The notes beneath the pieces are model-generated. The model searched no databases, had not been told where the DNA came from, and saw only the letters and a program-made list of their open reading frames with translations. A program made the position numbers and the translations under genes. A stretch of 64,000 nucleotides of DNA from positions 62,001 to 126,000 of the forward strand of contig JABDKJ010000078.1 in NCBI GenBank assembly GCA_013002285.1. Reading direction: 5' to 3'. Shown here in pieces: positions 45,245 to 53,883 of the stretch. This stretch comes from Flavobacteriales bacterium (lineage in GTDB: Bacteria > Bacteroidota > Bacteroidia > Flavobacteriales > JABDKJ01). Position 1 is the first letter of the stretch. Each line of letters opens with the position of its first letter.

Positions 45245-46789
45245 ATGGATCTGGAATTTCTGAGCCCTGCTATATTTGCTGCTTCTAAAACGCCTTATTA
45301 CGTTGTAATAGCGGCTTCAGCGATCATTATACTTTCTTATTTTTTCAATGTCATTTCCCAAAAGACTAACATACCTAGCGTTATCTTACTTATCGCAACG
45401 GGAATAGGAATGCACTATGGTCTTGATTATTTCGGGTTTGGAGCGATCAATGATGAGATCATCAACAATGGCGTGATACTCCCTATCTTGGGGCAAGTAG
45501 GTCTTATTCTCATAGTTCTTGAAGCTGCGTTGGACTTAGAACTTTCTAAAGAAAAATGGCCGGTCATTTGGAAATCCTTTGTTGTAGCCTTGCTTGCATT
45601 ATTAGGAAGTACGGCCATAGTTGCAGCGGTATTGGAATTCTTTATTTTCTATAACGACTGGGACCTGGCAATAGTTTGCGCAATTCCAATTTCTATCATG
45701 AGTAGTGCGATCATAATACCTAGTGTCACCAATTTGATGGAGAACCGAAAAGAGTTTATGATCTATGAGAGTACTTTCTCTGACATTTTGGGGATCATGT
45801 TGTTTTATCCTTTTCTGGATAGTATTGTTAATCCTGAATTTCAAGGAGCAGGAGCGGAGTTCGGAAAGATATTCTTAACATTAATAGTTTCTGTTTTGAT
45901 CTCGTATGGACTGATATGGTTATTCCAGAGGATAAAAAGCCAAGTAAAACTGTTCCTTCTTATCGCATTGCTATGCCTTCTCTATGTGGTCGGAAAGATC
46001 TATGGGCTTTCCACACTATTGCTGATCTTGATATTTGGGTTGATGCTAAACAATTCTGAATTGTTCTTTCAAGGAAAACTTAGCAAATACATCAATCACG
46101 ACAAATTGAATAAATTCTTGCACGATTTTCACATACTTTCTCTAGAAAGTGCATTTGTATTAAGGACTTTTTTCTTCGTGATTTTTGGTATCACAATTAG
46201 TTTGAGTTCACTACTCAGTTTAGAAGTTGCTTTGATCAGTTCTTGTGTGGTGATCGGTCTTTATCTGATCCGATGGATATTTCTCAAACTTTTTGTCAAA
46301 AAGGAGACTTCGGCTCTGCTATTCATAGCGCCAAGAGGTTTGATCACTGTTCTGCTATTCTTTGCTGTGGTAAGTGATAAAACACTAGGACTGGGATCTT
46401 TGCTCAATGCAGATGATCCAGTAAATGGTGCTGCCCCTTTGGAGATCATGAATGGGGTAATTCTGTATGCGATCATTATCACTAGCGTATTGATGACATT
46501 CACTTTGATCAAAAGGTCCGGAGATCCTAAAGAAGATGATCTGAAAGAAATGGGTGATGGAGATCTAAAAGAACAAGAACAGATCGAAGAAGGGTCAGAA
46601 GAAAACATTGAAGACACTGTAGATCCTGAAAGCAATTCTGAAGAGTTGGCAGAACCGGAAACTTTGCAAGAAAGTGCGGAGAGCGAACTTAAGGAAGAGT
46701 TGAAAGATGCCATAGAGGAAGACCTGGATCAGGCTTCTAAGGATATTGATCCCGAAGAATTCGATGACCCTGAAGGAGGCAAAGAATGA
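45245..46789 (+). CDS. Cation:proton antiporter (CPA family) with long acidic tail
   Basis: 514 aa. About 12 membrane helices (SVILLIATGIGMHYGLDYF, GLILIVLEAALDLEL, AIVCAIPISIMSSAIIIPS, ALLFIAPRGLITVLLFF) as in monovalent-cation:proton antiporters. The cytoplasmic tail from about residue 425 is almost all Glu/Asp with a few Lys (85-90 residues) and has no named regulatory domain such as TrkA-C. It lies 40 bases after rseP and may share its transcript. Sodium versus potassium specificity cannot be read. Confidence 0.9.
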   Translation: MDLEFLSPAIFAASKTPYYVVIAASAIIILSYFFNVISQKTNIPSVILLIATGIGMHYGLDYFGFGAINDEIINNGVILPILGQVGLILIVLEAALDLELSKEKWPVIWKSFVVALLALLGSTAIVAAVLEFFIFYNDWDLAIVCAIPISIMSSAIIIPSVTNLMENRKEFMIYESTFSDILGIMLFYPFLDSIVNPEFQGAGAEFGKIFLTLIVSVLISYGLIWLFQRIKSQVKLFLLIALLCLLYVVGKIYGLSTLLLILIFGLMLNNSELFFQGKLSKYINHDKLNKFLHDFHILSLESAFVLRTFFFVIFGITISLSSLLSLEVALISSCVVIGLYLIRWIFLKLFVKKETSALLFIAPRGLITVLLFFAVVSDKTLGLGSLLNADDPVNGAAPLEIMNGVILYAIIITSVLMTFTLIKRSGDPKEDDLKEMGDGDLKEQEQIEEGSEENIEDTVDPESNSEELAEPETLQESAESELKEELKDAIEEDLDQASKDIDPEEFDDPEGGKE

Positions 46790-46892
46790 TTCTCAATTCC
46801 TGATCACATTATTTGATTAATTTAGAGTTCAACCAAAGCGAATGCACATTTACTGAAGACGTATTCGAAAAACCAATTTTGATCTAGAATCA

Positions 46893-47744
46893 ATGAACTG
46901 CCCAAATTGTGACCATGTTATTTCGGAAAAGGATAAGCATTGCAGCGAATGTGGACAGAAGAACAAGTCTTTTAAGATCTCGATGGGCCAATTCATTGGG
47001 GACTTTTTCAATGAGTATTTCAATTTTGATTCCAGATTTTTCAAAAGTATTGGGCCTTTACTTTTCAAGCCAGCTTTTCTCGCAGAGAAATTTTTTGAAG
47101 GCAAGAGAAGTACATATGTTAACCCTCTTCGATTTTACATTTTTGTCAGTTTTATAGCCTTTTTCATTGCTGGATATACTGATGTTTCAATTGTACAATT
47201 GGATGGTACAGATGAAATTGAGAATATGGAAATGTCAAAGGACGGACTGGTTGATATTCAAATAAATGAAGAAGAAGAGAGCATTGATAAAAAGAAGATC
47301 GTTAGGATAGTTGAGCAATTAAGGGAAAATGAAGATGATATCAATCGAAATTTCTTTCGCTATGTTTCTATATCCATGTTTTTTTTAATGCCACTTTTTG
47401 CATTGATCACCTGTCTATTCTTTCGTAAGAGGAAAGATCATTATATCGAACACTTGATCCTATCTTTTCACATTCATACATTCTTTTTTATTGCATTGAT
47501 ATTCTCAATTTGCATTTCATTTTTCTCAGATTTCCCTACTATGGGGGTTGCTCTATTGTTCTTAAGTATTTATACGTTCTTAAGTATGAAAAAATACTTT
47601 AAGACCACTTGGGGTGGCACCGTGTGGCGTTTTTTCGGAACTTTATTGCTTTACAATTTTTCTGCTTTGCTCGTAACGATCGGAGTTTCGATCTTATCCT
47701 TATATTTCAGTGGAGCCACCGATGTTTTTGACCTGGCAAAATAA
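46893..47744 (+). CDS. DUF3667 zinc-ribbon membrane protein
   Basis: 283 aa. An N-terminal zinc ribbon (C3, C6, C17, C20) is followed by the DUF3667 pattern (GDFFNEYFNFDSRFFKSI, LFKPAFLAEKFFEGKRSTYVNPLRFYIFVSF). Five or so membrane helices follow. The family is widespread in Bacteroidota and its function is unknown. It lies 48 bases before the sigma-factor ATG on the same strand, so it may be part of that regulatory unit. Confidence 0.88.
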   Translation: MNCPNCDHVISEKDKHCSECGQKNKSFKISMGQFIGDFFNEYFNFDSRFFKSIGPLLFKPAFLAEKFFEGKRSTYVNPLRFYIFVSFIAFFIAGYTDVSIVQLDGTDEIENMEMSKDGLVDIQINEEEESIDKKKIVRIVEQLRENEDDINRNFFRYVSISMFFLMPLFALITCLFFRKRKDHYIEHLILSFHIHTFFFIALIFSICISFFSDFPTMGVALLFLSIYTFLSMKKYFKTTWGGTVWRFFGTLLLYNFSALLVTIGVSILSLYFSGATDVFDLAK

Positions 47745-47792
47745 GAGTTGTAACTTTTGACCTCCCTAAATCGTCTTAGGGTCGAATATCCT

Positions 47793-48278
47793 ATGAACAC
47801 CGATCAATATAACCAAAGCGTTGACATGTTCGCTGATAATGTATTTAGGTTCATTATCAAGAACTTGAAGAACGAGGAAAAAGCTAAGGACGTTGTGCAA
47901 GATGCATACCTAAAGCTTTGGGAAAGGGTAGATGATGTATCTTTTGAAAAAGTAAAGTCTTGGTTGTTCTCGACAGCATATCGTTTGATGATCGATGGAA
48001 TAAGAAGAGATAAGAAACAAGGGGGTCTCGATCAAGTGAAAGAATCTAGGTTGGGGATCATGAGCCAGTATACTGACCTGAATGAGAAATTGCATGAAGC
48101 TCTGGATACATTACCAAATGATCAGAAGTCTGTAATTCTTCTTCGGGATTATGAGGGCTATAGCTATGACGAGATCGCGGAGATCACTGAATTGAGCCTT
48201 TCGCAAGTTAAAGTGTACATATATCGTGGACGCATTGCTTTAAAAAAGTATATCGGAACAATAGAGGCATTAATATAA
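47793..48278 (+). CDS. ECF-subfamily RNA polymerase sigma factor
   Basis: 161 aa from the ATG at 47793. The frame extends to a TTG at 47757, but the ATG gives a normal N-terminus (MNTDQYNQSVDMF). Region 2 has NEEKAKDVVQDAYLKLWERVDDV and a region-4 helix-turn-helix is in GYSYDEIAEITELSLSQVKVYIYRGRIALKKY. It directs transcription of a small regulon, probably envelope-related. The next gene starts directly after its stop and encodes a membrane-spanning protein that fits an anti-sigma factor. Confidence 0.95.
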   Translation: MNTDQYNQSVDMFADNVFRFIIKNLKNEEKAKDVVQDAYLKLWERVDDVSFEKVKSWLFSTAYRLMIDGIRRDKKQGGLDQVKESRLGIMSQYTDLNEKLHEALDTLPNDQKSVILLRDYEGYSYDEIAEITELSLSQVKVYIYRGRIALKKYIGTIEALI

Positions 48279-49550
48279 ATGAACATCAACATAAATAATT
48301 ACGAGTCTTGGTTCATAGATCATTCTGAGAACAATCTCTCCTCTGATCAGGTGGCGGAGCTGTTGTTGTTCCTAGAAAAGAATCCAGACCTTAAGGAAGA
48401 ATTCGAGATGTTGGATGATATTGTTTATCTTCCTTCAGTTGACTATACTTATTCGGAGAAAACCGAATTAAAACATATTCTAGATAAAGGTGAAGAAGAC
48501 CAAGAGCTCATTATCGCATTCCTGGAAAATGATCTTTCAGAAAGCGCTCGAAAGGACTTTGAAGTGAGACTGGCTGGTGATGAGATCCTACAGAGGAAAC
48601 TTGAGCATTTCAAAGCACTATCTCTTCAGCCTAAAACAATTGAGATCGACAAAATGCTCTTGAAGAAGATCTCTTCAAATGAGCAAGATCTATTCTTTGC
48701 AGCCTATCAAGAAGGTGGTCTAAGTGCGGCCCAAAAAGAACAAGTAGAGCAGTACGTTATAGATCATCCGGGCACAAAGAAAGATCTAAAGGCATTCTCC
48801 ATGCTTTCTTTAAAAGCAGATGAAAGCATTGTCTTTCCAAATAAAGCGTCACTCAAAAAGAAAAGAGGTGTTTTCATTCAGATGTATGGATGGATATCGG
48901 TAGCGGCAGCTGCTGTTATCCTGTTTCTGTTCTTCTTCCCAACAAAAGATATTCCTGAAGTATTGTTAGAGCAGACAGCAACGGTTCAACCATTAATTGA
49001 AGAGGGTATCATAAAGGAGGAATTTGCACAGTTAGATATGGAGATGGAGCATCCAAAAGATGAAATAATCGTGAGTTCTGTTTTTGATGAAACAATTGAG
49101 GTCTCTGAGGAACCTGCTTTGCAAATTGAGAAAACGGTGGTTCCAAAATTGAAGAAAAAAGAACAAAAGGTCTTCGAGAAACCAACTTTGGTGGCGGACA
49201 ATAGTGACGATGGCGAAAAAGAAATTTCAGGCGAGAAACAGGAAGATCAGCAGAGCAAGCAAAAGGGAGACCCGAAAGTAGCAATTGGAGAACTCGAAGA
49301 AGACAATGTATTCATTGCCGCAAAAAAGAAAGAAGAAGAAATAGATTCTGATCTAATTGCGTCTGTTTCTGAAGTTGAAAGTGGGAATAATACATTTCAT
49401 ATTCTAGATCTCATAGAGCGGGCAGGTGAAAATACGAAGCTATTTGATTTTGAAAGCAATCATAAGAGCACTGCGTATGTTCGAGAAACCAAATTCTCTA
49501 TGGGCAAATTCTCCGTTACGCGAAAAACGAAGCGAAGATCTCGTTCATAG
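48279..49550 (+). CDS. Probable anti-sigma factor with three cytoplasmic helical repeats and one TM
   Basis: 423 aa, starting directly after the sigma-factor stop. The cytoplasmic part has three related units of about 60 residues (8-72, 76-132, 137-196), each with a pattern like FLEN-x-LS, a run of helix, an L-x-x-F core and a KxxLKK end. A single TM lies at about 203-220 (WISVAAAAVILFLFFF). The periplasmic part is long, charged and low in complexity. The zinc-finger HxxxCxxC of classical anti-sigma factors is absent. The arrangement (cytoplasmic domain, one TM, periplasmic sensor) and the gene position support an anti-sigma role. Direct evidence is lacking. Confidence 0.75.
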   Translation: MNININNYESWFIDHSENNLSSDQVAELLLFLEKNPDLKEEFEMLDDIVYLPSVDYTYSEKTELKHILDKGEEDQELIIAFLENDLSESARKDFEVRLAGDEILQRKLEHFKALSLQPKTIEIDKMLLKKISSNEQDLFFAAYQEGGLSAAQKEQVEQYVIDHPGTKKDLKAFSMLSLKADESIVFPNKASLKKKRGVFIQMYGWISVAAAAVILFLFFFPTKDIPEVLLEQTATVQPLIEEGIIKEEFAQLDMEMEHPKDEIIVSSVFDETIEVSEEPALQIEKTVVPKLKKKEQKVFEKPTLVADNSDDGEKEISGEKQEDQQSKQKGDPKVAIGELEEDNVFIAAKKKEEEIDSDLIASVSEVESGNNTFHILDLIERAGENTKLFDFESNHKSTAYVRETKFSMGKFSVTRKTKRRSRS

Positions 49551-49625
49551 CTAAATCACAAAATTTGTTGATCATATAAGATGAATTGAGTATGTGTCGT
49601 TCTCAATTAGATCAAACAATATATT

Positions 49626-50363
49626 ATGTTTAAAAAATGGAGATCATATTTCGAAAACAATCAAGACCATTTAAGCGACCTTGATGTATCTGACAATAAT
49701 GGTTTAAAAAAGGAAGAGCTAAAAACCATCTTCAATTCAATTCAACAATTTCAAAAAGGAGAAAACTCTGAAGGAAAGAATCTTTACAATTTTGCAAAGT
49801 CATGGGGAAACCAAGATTACTTTGAGACCATTAAACTATTCATAAAAGAGGAACAAAACCATGCTCTTGCTTTGGGTACTTTCATGAAAGCGAATGAAAT
49901 TCCAAAGATCAAGCATCATTGGGTAGATGTTGTTTTTAGAGGTTTGCGAAAGATCGGGGGCCTAGAGAATTCGATCAATGTTCTCCTTACAGCAGAAGTC
50001 ATAGCCGCTATTTATTATAGAGCTCTTAGAGAGGCAACAGAAAATAGAATGCTAAGGAAGATCTGTGACCAGATCTTATTAGATGAAGAAATGCACATCA
50101 ATTTTCAATCGCGAACACTGGGGTTTTTCTATATGGGAAAAAGTGTTTTTTCTAGATCCAGATCTGTCGCTTTCAAAAGGATCTTAATGGTGGGAACCTT
50201 ATTGGTCGTATGGGTCTATCATGGAAAGGTCTATCGTAAAGGGGGATATTCTCTTGCGAAATATGTCAAAGAAACTTGGCGGGAATACCTACGTTCAGAA
50301 TACATGCAAAGAGGTAAAAGTCCGATTATGATCAGAGAGAGATCGTTGGTATACCTAAGTTAG
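49626..50363 (+). CDS. Ferritin-like/diiron membrane-associated protein
   Basis: 245 aa. A helical core carries the diiron pattern E-x-x-H twice (E76 and H79 in IKEEQNHAL; E154 and H157 in LDEEMHIN) with a further Glu at about 124, as in ferritin-like and COQ7-like carboxylate-bridged diiron proteins. A hydrophobic stretch (about 187-199) near the C-terminus suggests a membrane link. The reaction is unknown (an oxidase, hydroxylase or iron/oxygen sensor are possible). It lies 75 bases after the anti-sigma-like gene on the same strand. Confidence 0.8.
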   Translation: MFKKWRSYFENNQDHLSDLDVSDNNGLKKEELKTIFNSIQQFQKGENSEGKNLYNFAKSWGNQDYFETIKLFIKEEQNHALALGTFMKANEIPKIKHHWVDVVFRGLRKIGGLENSINVLLTAEVIAAIYYRALREATENRMLRKICDQILLDEEMHINFQSRTLGFFYMGKSVFSRSRSVAFKRILMVGTLLVVWVYHGKVYRKGGYSLAKYVKETWREYLRSEYMQRGKSPIMIRERSLVYLS

Positions 50364-50396
50364 GAAAGTGCTGTAACTTTTTCTATTTCTCGTTCG

Positions 50397-50408
50397 TCAC
50401 ACGTGTGA
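50397..50408. promoter_or_regulatory. 12-bp perfect palindrome upstream of the barrel gene
   Basis: TCACACGTGTGA, 19 bases ahead of the ATG at 50428, in a 64-base gap. A perfect palindrome of this length could be an operator, but no partner protein is suggested by the context. Confidence 0.35.
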
Positions 50409-50427
50409 GTTTAAAAAAGATAGAGAT

Positions 50428-51252
50428 ATGAAAAAGTTGATATTTACCCTATTCACGCTGAGCAGTGTTGCATTTTACGGACAGGACACAACGATCGTTG
50501 TTACGAGAGACACGACTACTTTTGATATTGGAGATACACAGATAATGATCATTGGGCCAGATGTTGGAAACGATGGACATGAAGATTCATTGGGCCATGA
50601 TGGCTTTAGTGATAAGAGTGACCTTACATTTTGGGATGGAATAGACATAGGAGTAAATGGCTATTTCTTTGGTGAAGAATTTGAGGCCCAAGCGCCAGAA
50701 GGTTCGGAGCATTTGGAGATCAATTATGCAGGTTCTCGTTCAGTAAGTTTGAATTTTGCTGAGACTAAAGTGCGCCTGATCAAAGACTATGTTGGGATCT
50801 ATTCCGGATTGGGAATACAGTACCATAGTTATAAATTCAAGAACGACTATACATTAGGATTGGACGGAGATAGCGTGGTCGCTTACATGGATTCAACGAT
50901 CAATATCAGAAAGAACAAGTTGAGAACCGGTTATATAGTCATTCCGTTAATGTTAGAATTCAATACGAGCCGCGATGCAGATAGGTCTTTCCACATTTCT
51001 GCTGGCGTAGTAGGTGGGTTGAATATTGGAAATAAATACAAGCAAAAATATGAGGTGTTGGAGACCAATGAAAAAGAAAAATTGAAGTTGAAAAGCGATT
51101 GGAATATTGCCCCATTCAAACTAGATGCAATGGCTAGAATAGGGTTTGGCGACTTCATGCTCCATGCTTCATACGCTTTGTCGGATATGTTTGATAGCGA
51201 TAGCAATCCACAATTAAGACCTTTCTCTGCTGGACTTACTTTAAACTTTTAG
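50428..51252 (+). CDS. Outer-membrane beta-barrel protein of unknown function
   Basis: 274 aa. Signal peptide (about 1-19, ending SVAFYGQ), an acidic aspartate/glycine-rich region (about 30-80), then amphipathic beta-strands ending in SAGLTLNF, the typical terminal Phe of an outer-membrane barrel. Repeated patterns such as VGIYSGLGIQYHSYKF and FHISAGVVGGLNIG fit the small porin-like barrels. It may be a target or partner of the sigma-factor unit upstream. It ends before a hairpin terminator shared with sufS. Confidence 0.75.
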   Translation: MKKLIFTLFTLSSVAFYGQDTTIVVTRDTTTFDIGDTQIMIIGPDVGNDGHEDSLGHDGFSDKSDLTFWDGIDIGVNGYFFGEEFEAQAPEGSEHLEINYAGSRSVSLNFAETKVRLIKDYVGIYSGLGIQYHSYKFKNDYTLGLDGDSVVAYMDSTINIRKNKLRTGYIVIPLMLEFNTSRDADRSFHISAGVVGGLNIGNKYKQKYEVLETNEKEKLKLKSDWNIAPFKLDAMARIGFGDFMLHASYALSDMFDSDSNPQLRPFSAGLTLNF

Positions 51253-51298
51253 ATCATAAGTCAATAGATCGTTATCGTTCATAGGATAACGAAAATGG

Positions 51299-51332
51299 AA
51301 AGTCTTCATGCTGCAGCATGAGGGCTTTTTTA
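51299..51332 (+). terminator. Terminator between the barrel gene and sufS
   Basis: The hairpin AAAGTCTTCATGC - TGCA - GCATGAGGGCTTT pairs across 13 bases (two G-U) and runs into TTTATT on the plus strand. It lies between two convergent genes and can also close the suf operon on the minus strand. Confidence 0.75.
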
Positions 51333-52571
51333 TTGGAGCATACTCAGCACTTTTTTGAGGGCATCTAGAAAAGTGTCAACCTCTTGTTTTGTATTGTAAA
51401 TGCCAAAAGAAACACGAACGGTTCCCAGGATATCGAATCTTTGCATCAATGGTTCTGTGCAGTGATGGCCTGTTCTAACGGCTATTCCCATTTTATCCAG
51501 AAGGGTGCCAATGTCATAAGGATGAATATTTCCCACATTGAATGAAATGATGCCGGCCTTATGTTCATTGTTACCATATATCTTTAGTCCGGTTAGAGAA
51601 CTTAGTGTATCATTCGCATATGCTAATAGTTCGGCTTCATGGTTTTCAATCACAGTCCTATTAAGGTCATTCCAAAATTTAAGGCATGCTCCAAAACCAA
51701 TGATACTTGAGATCTGTGGAGTTCCAGCTTCAAACTTGAATGGAATATCGTTGTATTCAGTTTTATCGAACGATACGCTTTTTATCATTTCGCCACCACC
51801 CATATATGGTGGCATACTTCGAAGTAATTCTTCTTTCCCATACAAGCCTCCCACTCCTGTTGGGCCATACATTTTATGAGCAGAGAAAGCGTAAAAGTCA
51901 CAATCCAGATCTGCAACATTTACCTGATAATGGCCCATTGCTTGAGCACCATCCACAAGTACAACGGCCTCATTTTGGTGTGCAAGCGAACAAATTTCTT
52001 TGATCGGATTTATTGTTCCCAACGTATTTGAAACGTGGTTAACTGCTACGATCCTAGTCTTTTCTGAAAGCAAGTTTTTATATGATACCATGTCAAGTTC
52101 TCCGTTTTCTGTTACTGAGATAACTTTGATAGTTGCCTTTTTTTCTTCACATATCAATTGCCAGGGAACGATGTTGGAATGGTGCTCCATTTCGGAGATG
52201 ATCACCTCATCTCCCTCCTTTAAATTTGCACGACCATAACTCTGAGCAACAAGATTTATGCTTTCTGTTGTTCCCGAAGTAAAAATGATCTCTTCGGTCT
52301 TGTTGGCGCCAATGAACGAACGAAGGTCTACACGAACAAGTTCCACAGCATCTGTGGCCTTGTTGCTTAGAAAATGAACTCCTCTGTGAACATTGCTGTT
52401 GTATTCTTTATAGAAGTCACTTATGGCATCAATGACCTGAATTGGTTTTTGTGTGGTTGCGGCATTGTCGAAATAAACCAATGGATGACCATTTACTTCC
52501 TGATCGAGAATGGGAAATCGGTCCCTAATGTATTTAATGCTGATCCCCATATTCGTTTCTGTTTCGATCAT
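51330..52571 (-). CDS. sufS: SUF cysteine desulfurase
   Basis: PLP enzyme that takes sulfur from cysteine for Fe-S cluster assembly. The 413 aa carry the PLP lysine (K233, in AFSAHKMYGPTG) and the active-site cysteine (C371, in TGHHCTEPLM). ATG at 52571 or 52550 (MGISIKYIRDRFPIL). It is the last gene of the minus-strand run IscA-type, sufB, sufC, sufD, sufS. A sufE gene is not present here. Confidence 0.96.
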   Translation of the reverse strand: MIETETNMGISIKYIRDRFPILDQEVNGHPLVYFDNAATTQKPIQVIDAISDFYKEYNSNVHRGVHFLSNKATDAVELVRVDLRSFIGANKTEEIIFTSGTTESINLVAQSYGRANLKEGDEVIISEMEHHSNIVPWQLICEEKKATIKVISVTENGELDMVSYKNLLSEKTRIVAVNHVSNTLGTINPIKEICSLAHQNEAVVLVDGAQAMGHYQVNVADLDCDFYAFSAHKMYGPTGVGGLYGKEELLRSMPPYMGGGEMIKSVSFDKTEYNDIPFKFEAGTPQISSIIGFGACLKFWNDLNRTVIENHEAELLAYANDTLSSLTGLKIYGNNEHKAGIISFNVGNIHPYDIGTLLDKMGIAVRTGHHCTEPLMQRFDILGTVRVSFGIYNTKQEVDTFLDALKKVLSMLQ

Positions 52572-52578
52572 TGGGTCA

Positions 52579-53883
52579 CTATAAACTTAAGATCTCAGCC
52601 TGCTTTTTTTCAAGTAGATCCTCAACGTATGATCTTACAACGTCAGTTCTGATATTGTCAAGCGCTTCGCTCAAAAATGCTCCAACAAGAAGCTTTCGTG
52701 CATTTAATTCTCCAATGCCACGAGCTCTTAAATAGAACACAGCTTCTTCATCAAATTGTCCTGTGGTAGATCCATGAGAACACTTCACATCATCAGCATA
52801 GATCTCAAGCTCAGGCTTTGAATTCATCTTTGCATTTTCGCTCATAACAATATTGTTATTCGCTTGAAATGCGTTAGTTTTCTGAGCGTCTTCTCGTACG
52901 AAAACTTTTCCGTTAAACACACCAATTGCACTGTCATAAATGACGCCCTTGTACATTTCGTTGCTATTGCAATGAGGTTTTTGATGGTCAACTATGGTAT
53001 GATTGTCAACGTGCTGATGTTCTACTGGAAGATAAACGCCATAAAGGTCAGTCTCGCAATTCTCTCCCTTCACATTGATCTTGAGGTCATTTCTCACCCA
53101 CCCGGCATCAACAGTAATTGTGTTGATCGAGAAGGAACTATCCTTTGCCTGATCAACTGCTTCGGTCATCATTTGAAAGTCTTCCGTTCCAGAGATCTGG
53201 ATCTTGTCAATTTCCAAATGCGCATTCTTAGCTACAGAGACCTCAGAGATCATGTTATGATAAGTTTTGCTTTCGCCTTCACTAACTACGCTCAATACAA
53301 TGCGAGCTTTTGAACTTTCTTCAACCGCAAAGACGTTTCTCGTGTGCACGGCAATTTGATCACCTGTTGTAAGAGAAATAACGTGAACATCGTCCTTTAG
53401 TTCAATTCCTTTAGGAACATAGACGAATGCACCATCTTGCCAAGATGCAGAGTTCAAGGCATCGAAAATGTTATTGCTTGTGCGAGTATATTTTGCAAAA
53501 TGCCCTTCCAATGCACTCACACAGTTTAAGCAAGCCTTCGATAATGGCTTGATCTTTATTCCTTCTCCAAGTCCTTTTATTTCACTGATGTCTTCTTGAA
53601 ATATCCCATTGACAAATACCAAAACTGAACCACTCCAATTTGGGATCCGATATGGATCTACATTATTGGAAGGGGCTTGATCTGCTTTATTCCATTGTGT
53701 ATTTATGATCTTATTCGTTCTGGTGTATTTCCAATTCTCAACCCTTCTAGTTGGGAATTCTAGATCTGGTATTTGAGCTAGAGCTCGTTCTCTTTCTTTA
53801 TCGAACATTTCGATCGGATAATCTTGCTTCCACAAGAGCCCGTTCAGATCTTCAACTTTGCTTTTTTCCTGGGTCAATTCCAT
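52579..53883 (-). CDS. sufD: SUF assembly protein SufD
   Basis: 434 aa, scaffold partner of SufB in the SufBC2D complex. Beta-helix core with the family pattern in VYVPKGIELKDDVHV and the C-terminal block DVKCSHGSTTGQFDEEAVFYLRARG. The N-terminus is helical and charged. It begins with an ATG that overlaps the sufC stop by one base. Confidence 0.94.
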   Translation of the reverse strand: MELTQEKSKVEDLNGLLWKQDYPIEMFDKERERALAQIPDLEFPTRRVENWKYTRTNKIINTQWNKADQAPSNNVDPYRIPNWSGSVLVFVNGIFQEDISEIKGLGEGIKIKPLSKACLNCVSALEGHFAKYTRTSNNIFDALNSASWQDGAFVYVPKGIELKDDVHVISLTTGDQIAVHTRNVFAVEESSKARIVLSVVSEGESKTYHNMISEVSVAKNAHLEIDKIQISGTEDFQMMTEAVDQAKDSSFSINTITVDAGWVRNDLKINVKGENCETDLYGVYLPVEHQHVDNHTIVDHQKPHCNSNEMYKGVIYDSAIGVFNGKVFVREDAQKTNAFQANNNIVMSENAKMNSKPELEIYADDVKCSHGSTTGQFDEEAVFYLRARGIGELNARKLLVGAFLSEALDNIRTDVVRSYVEDLLEKKQAEILSL

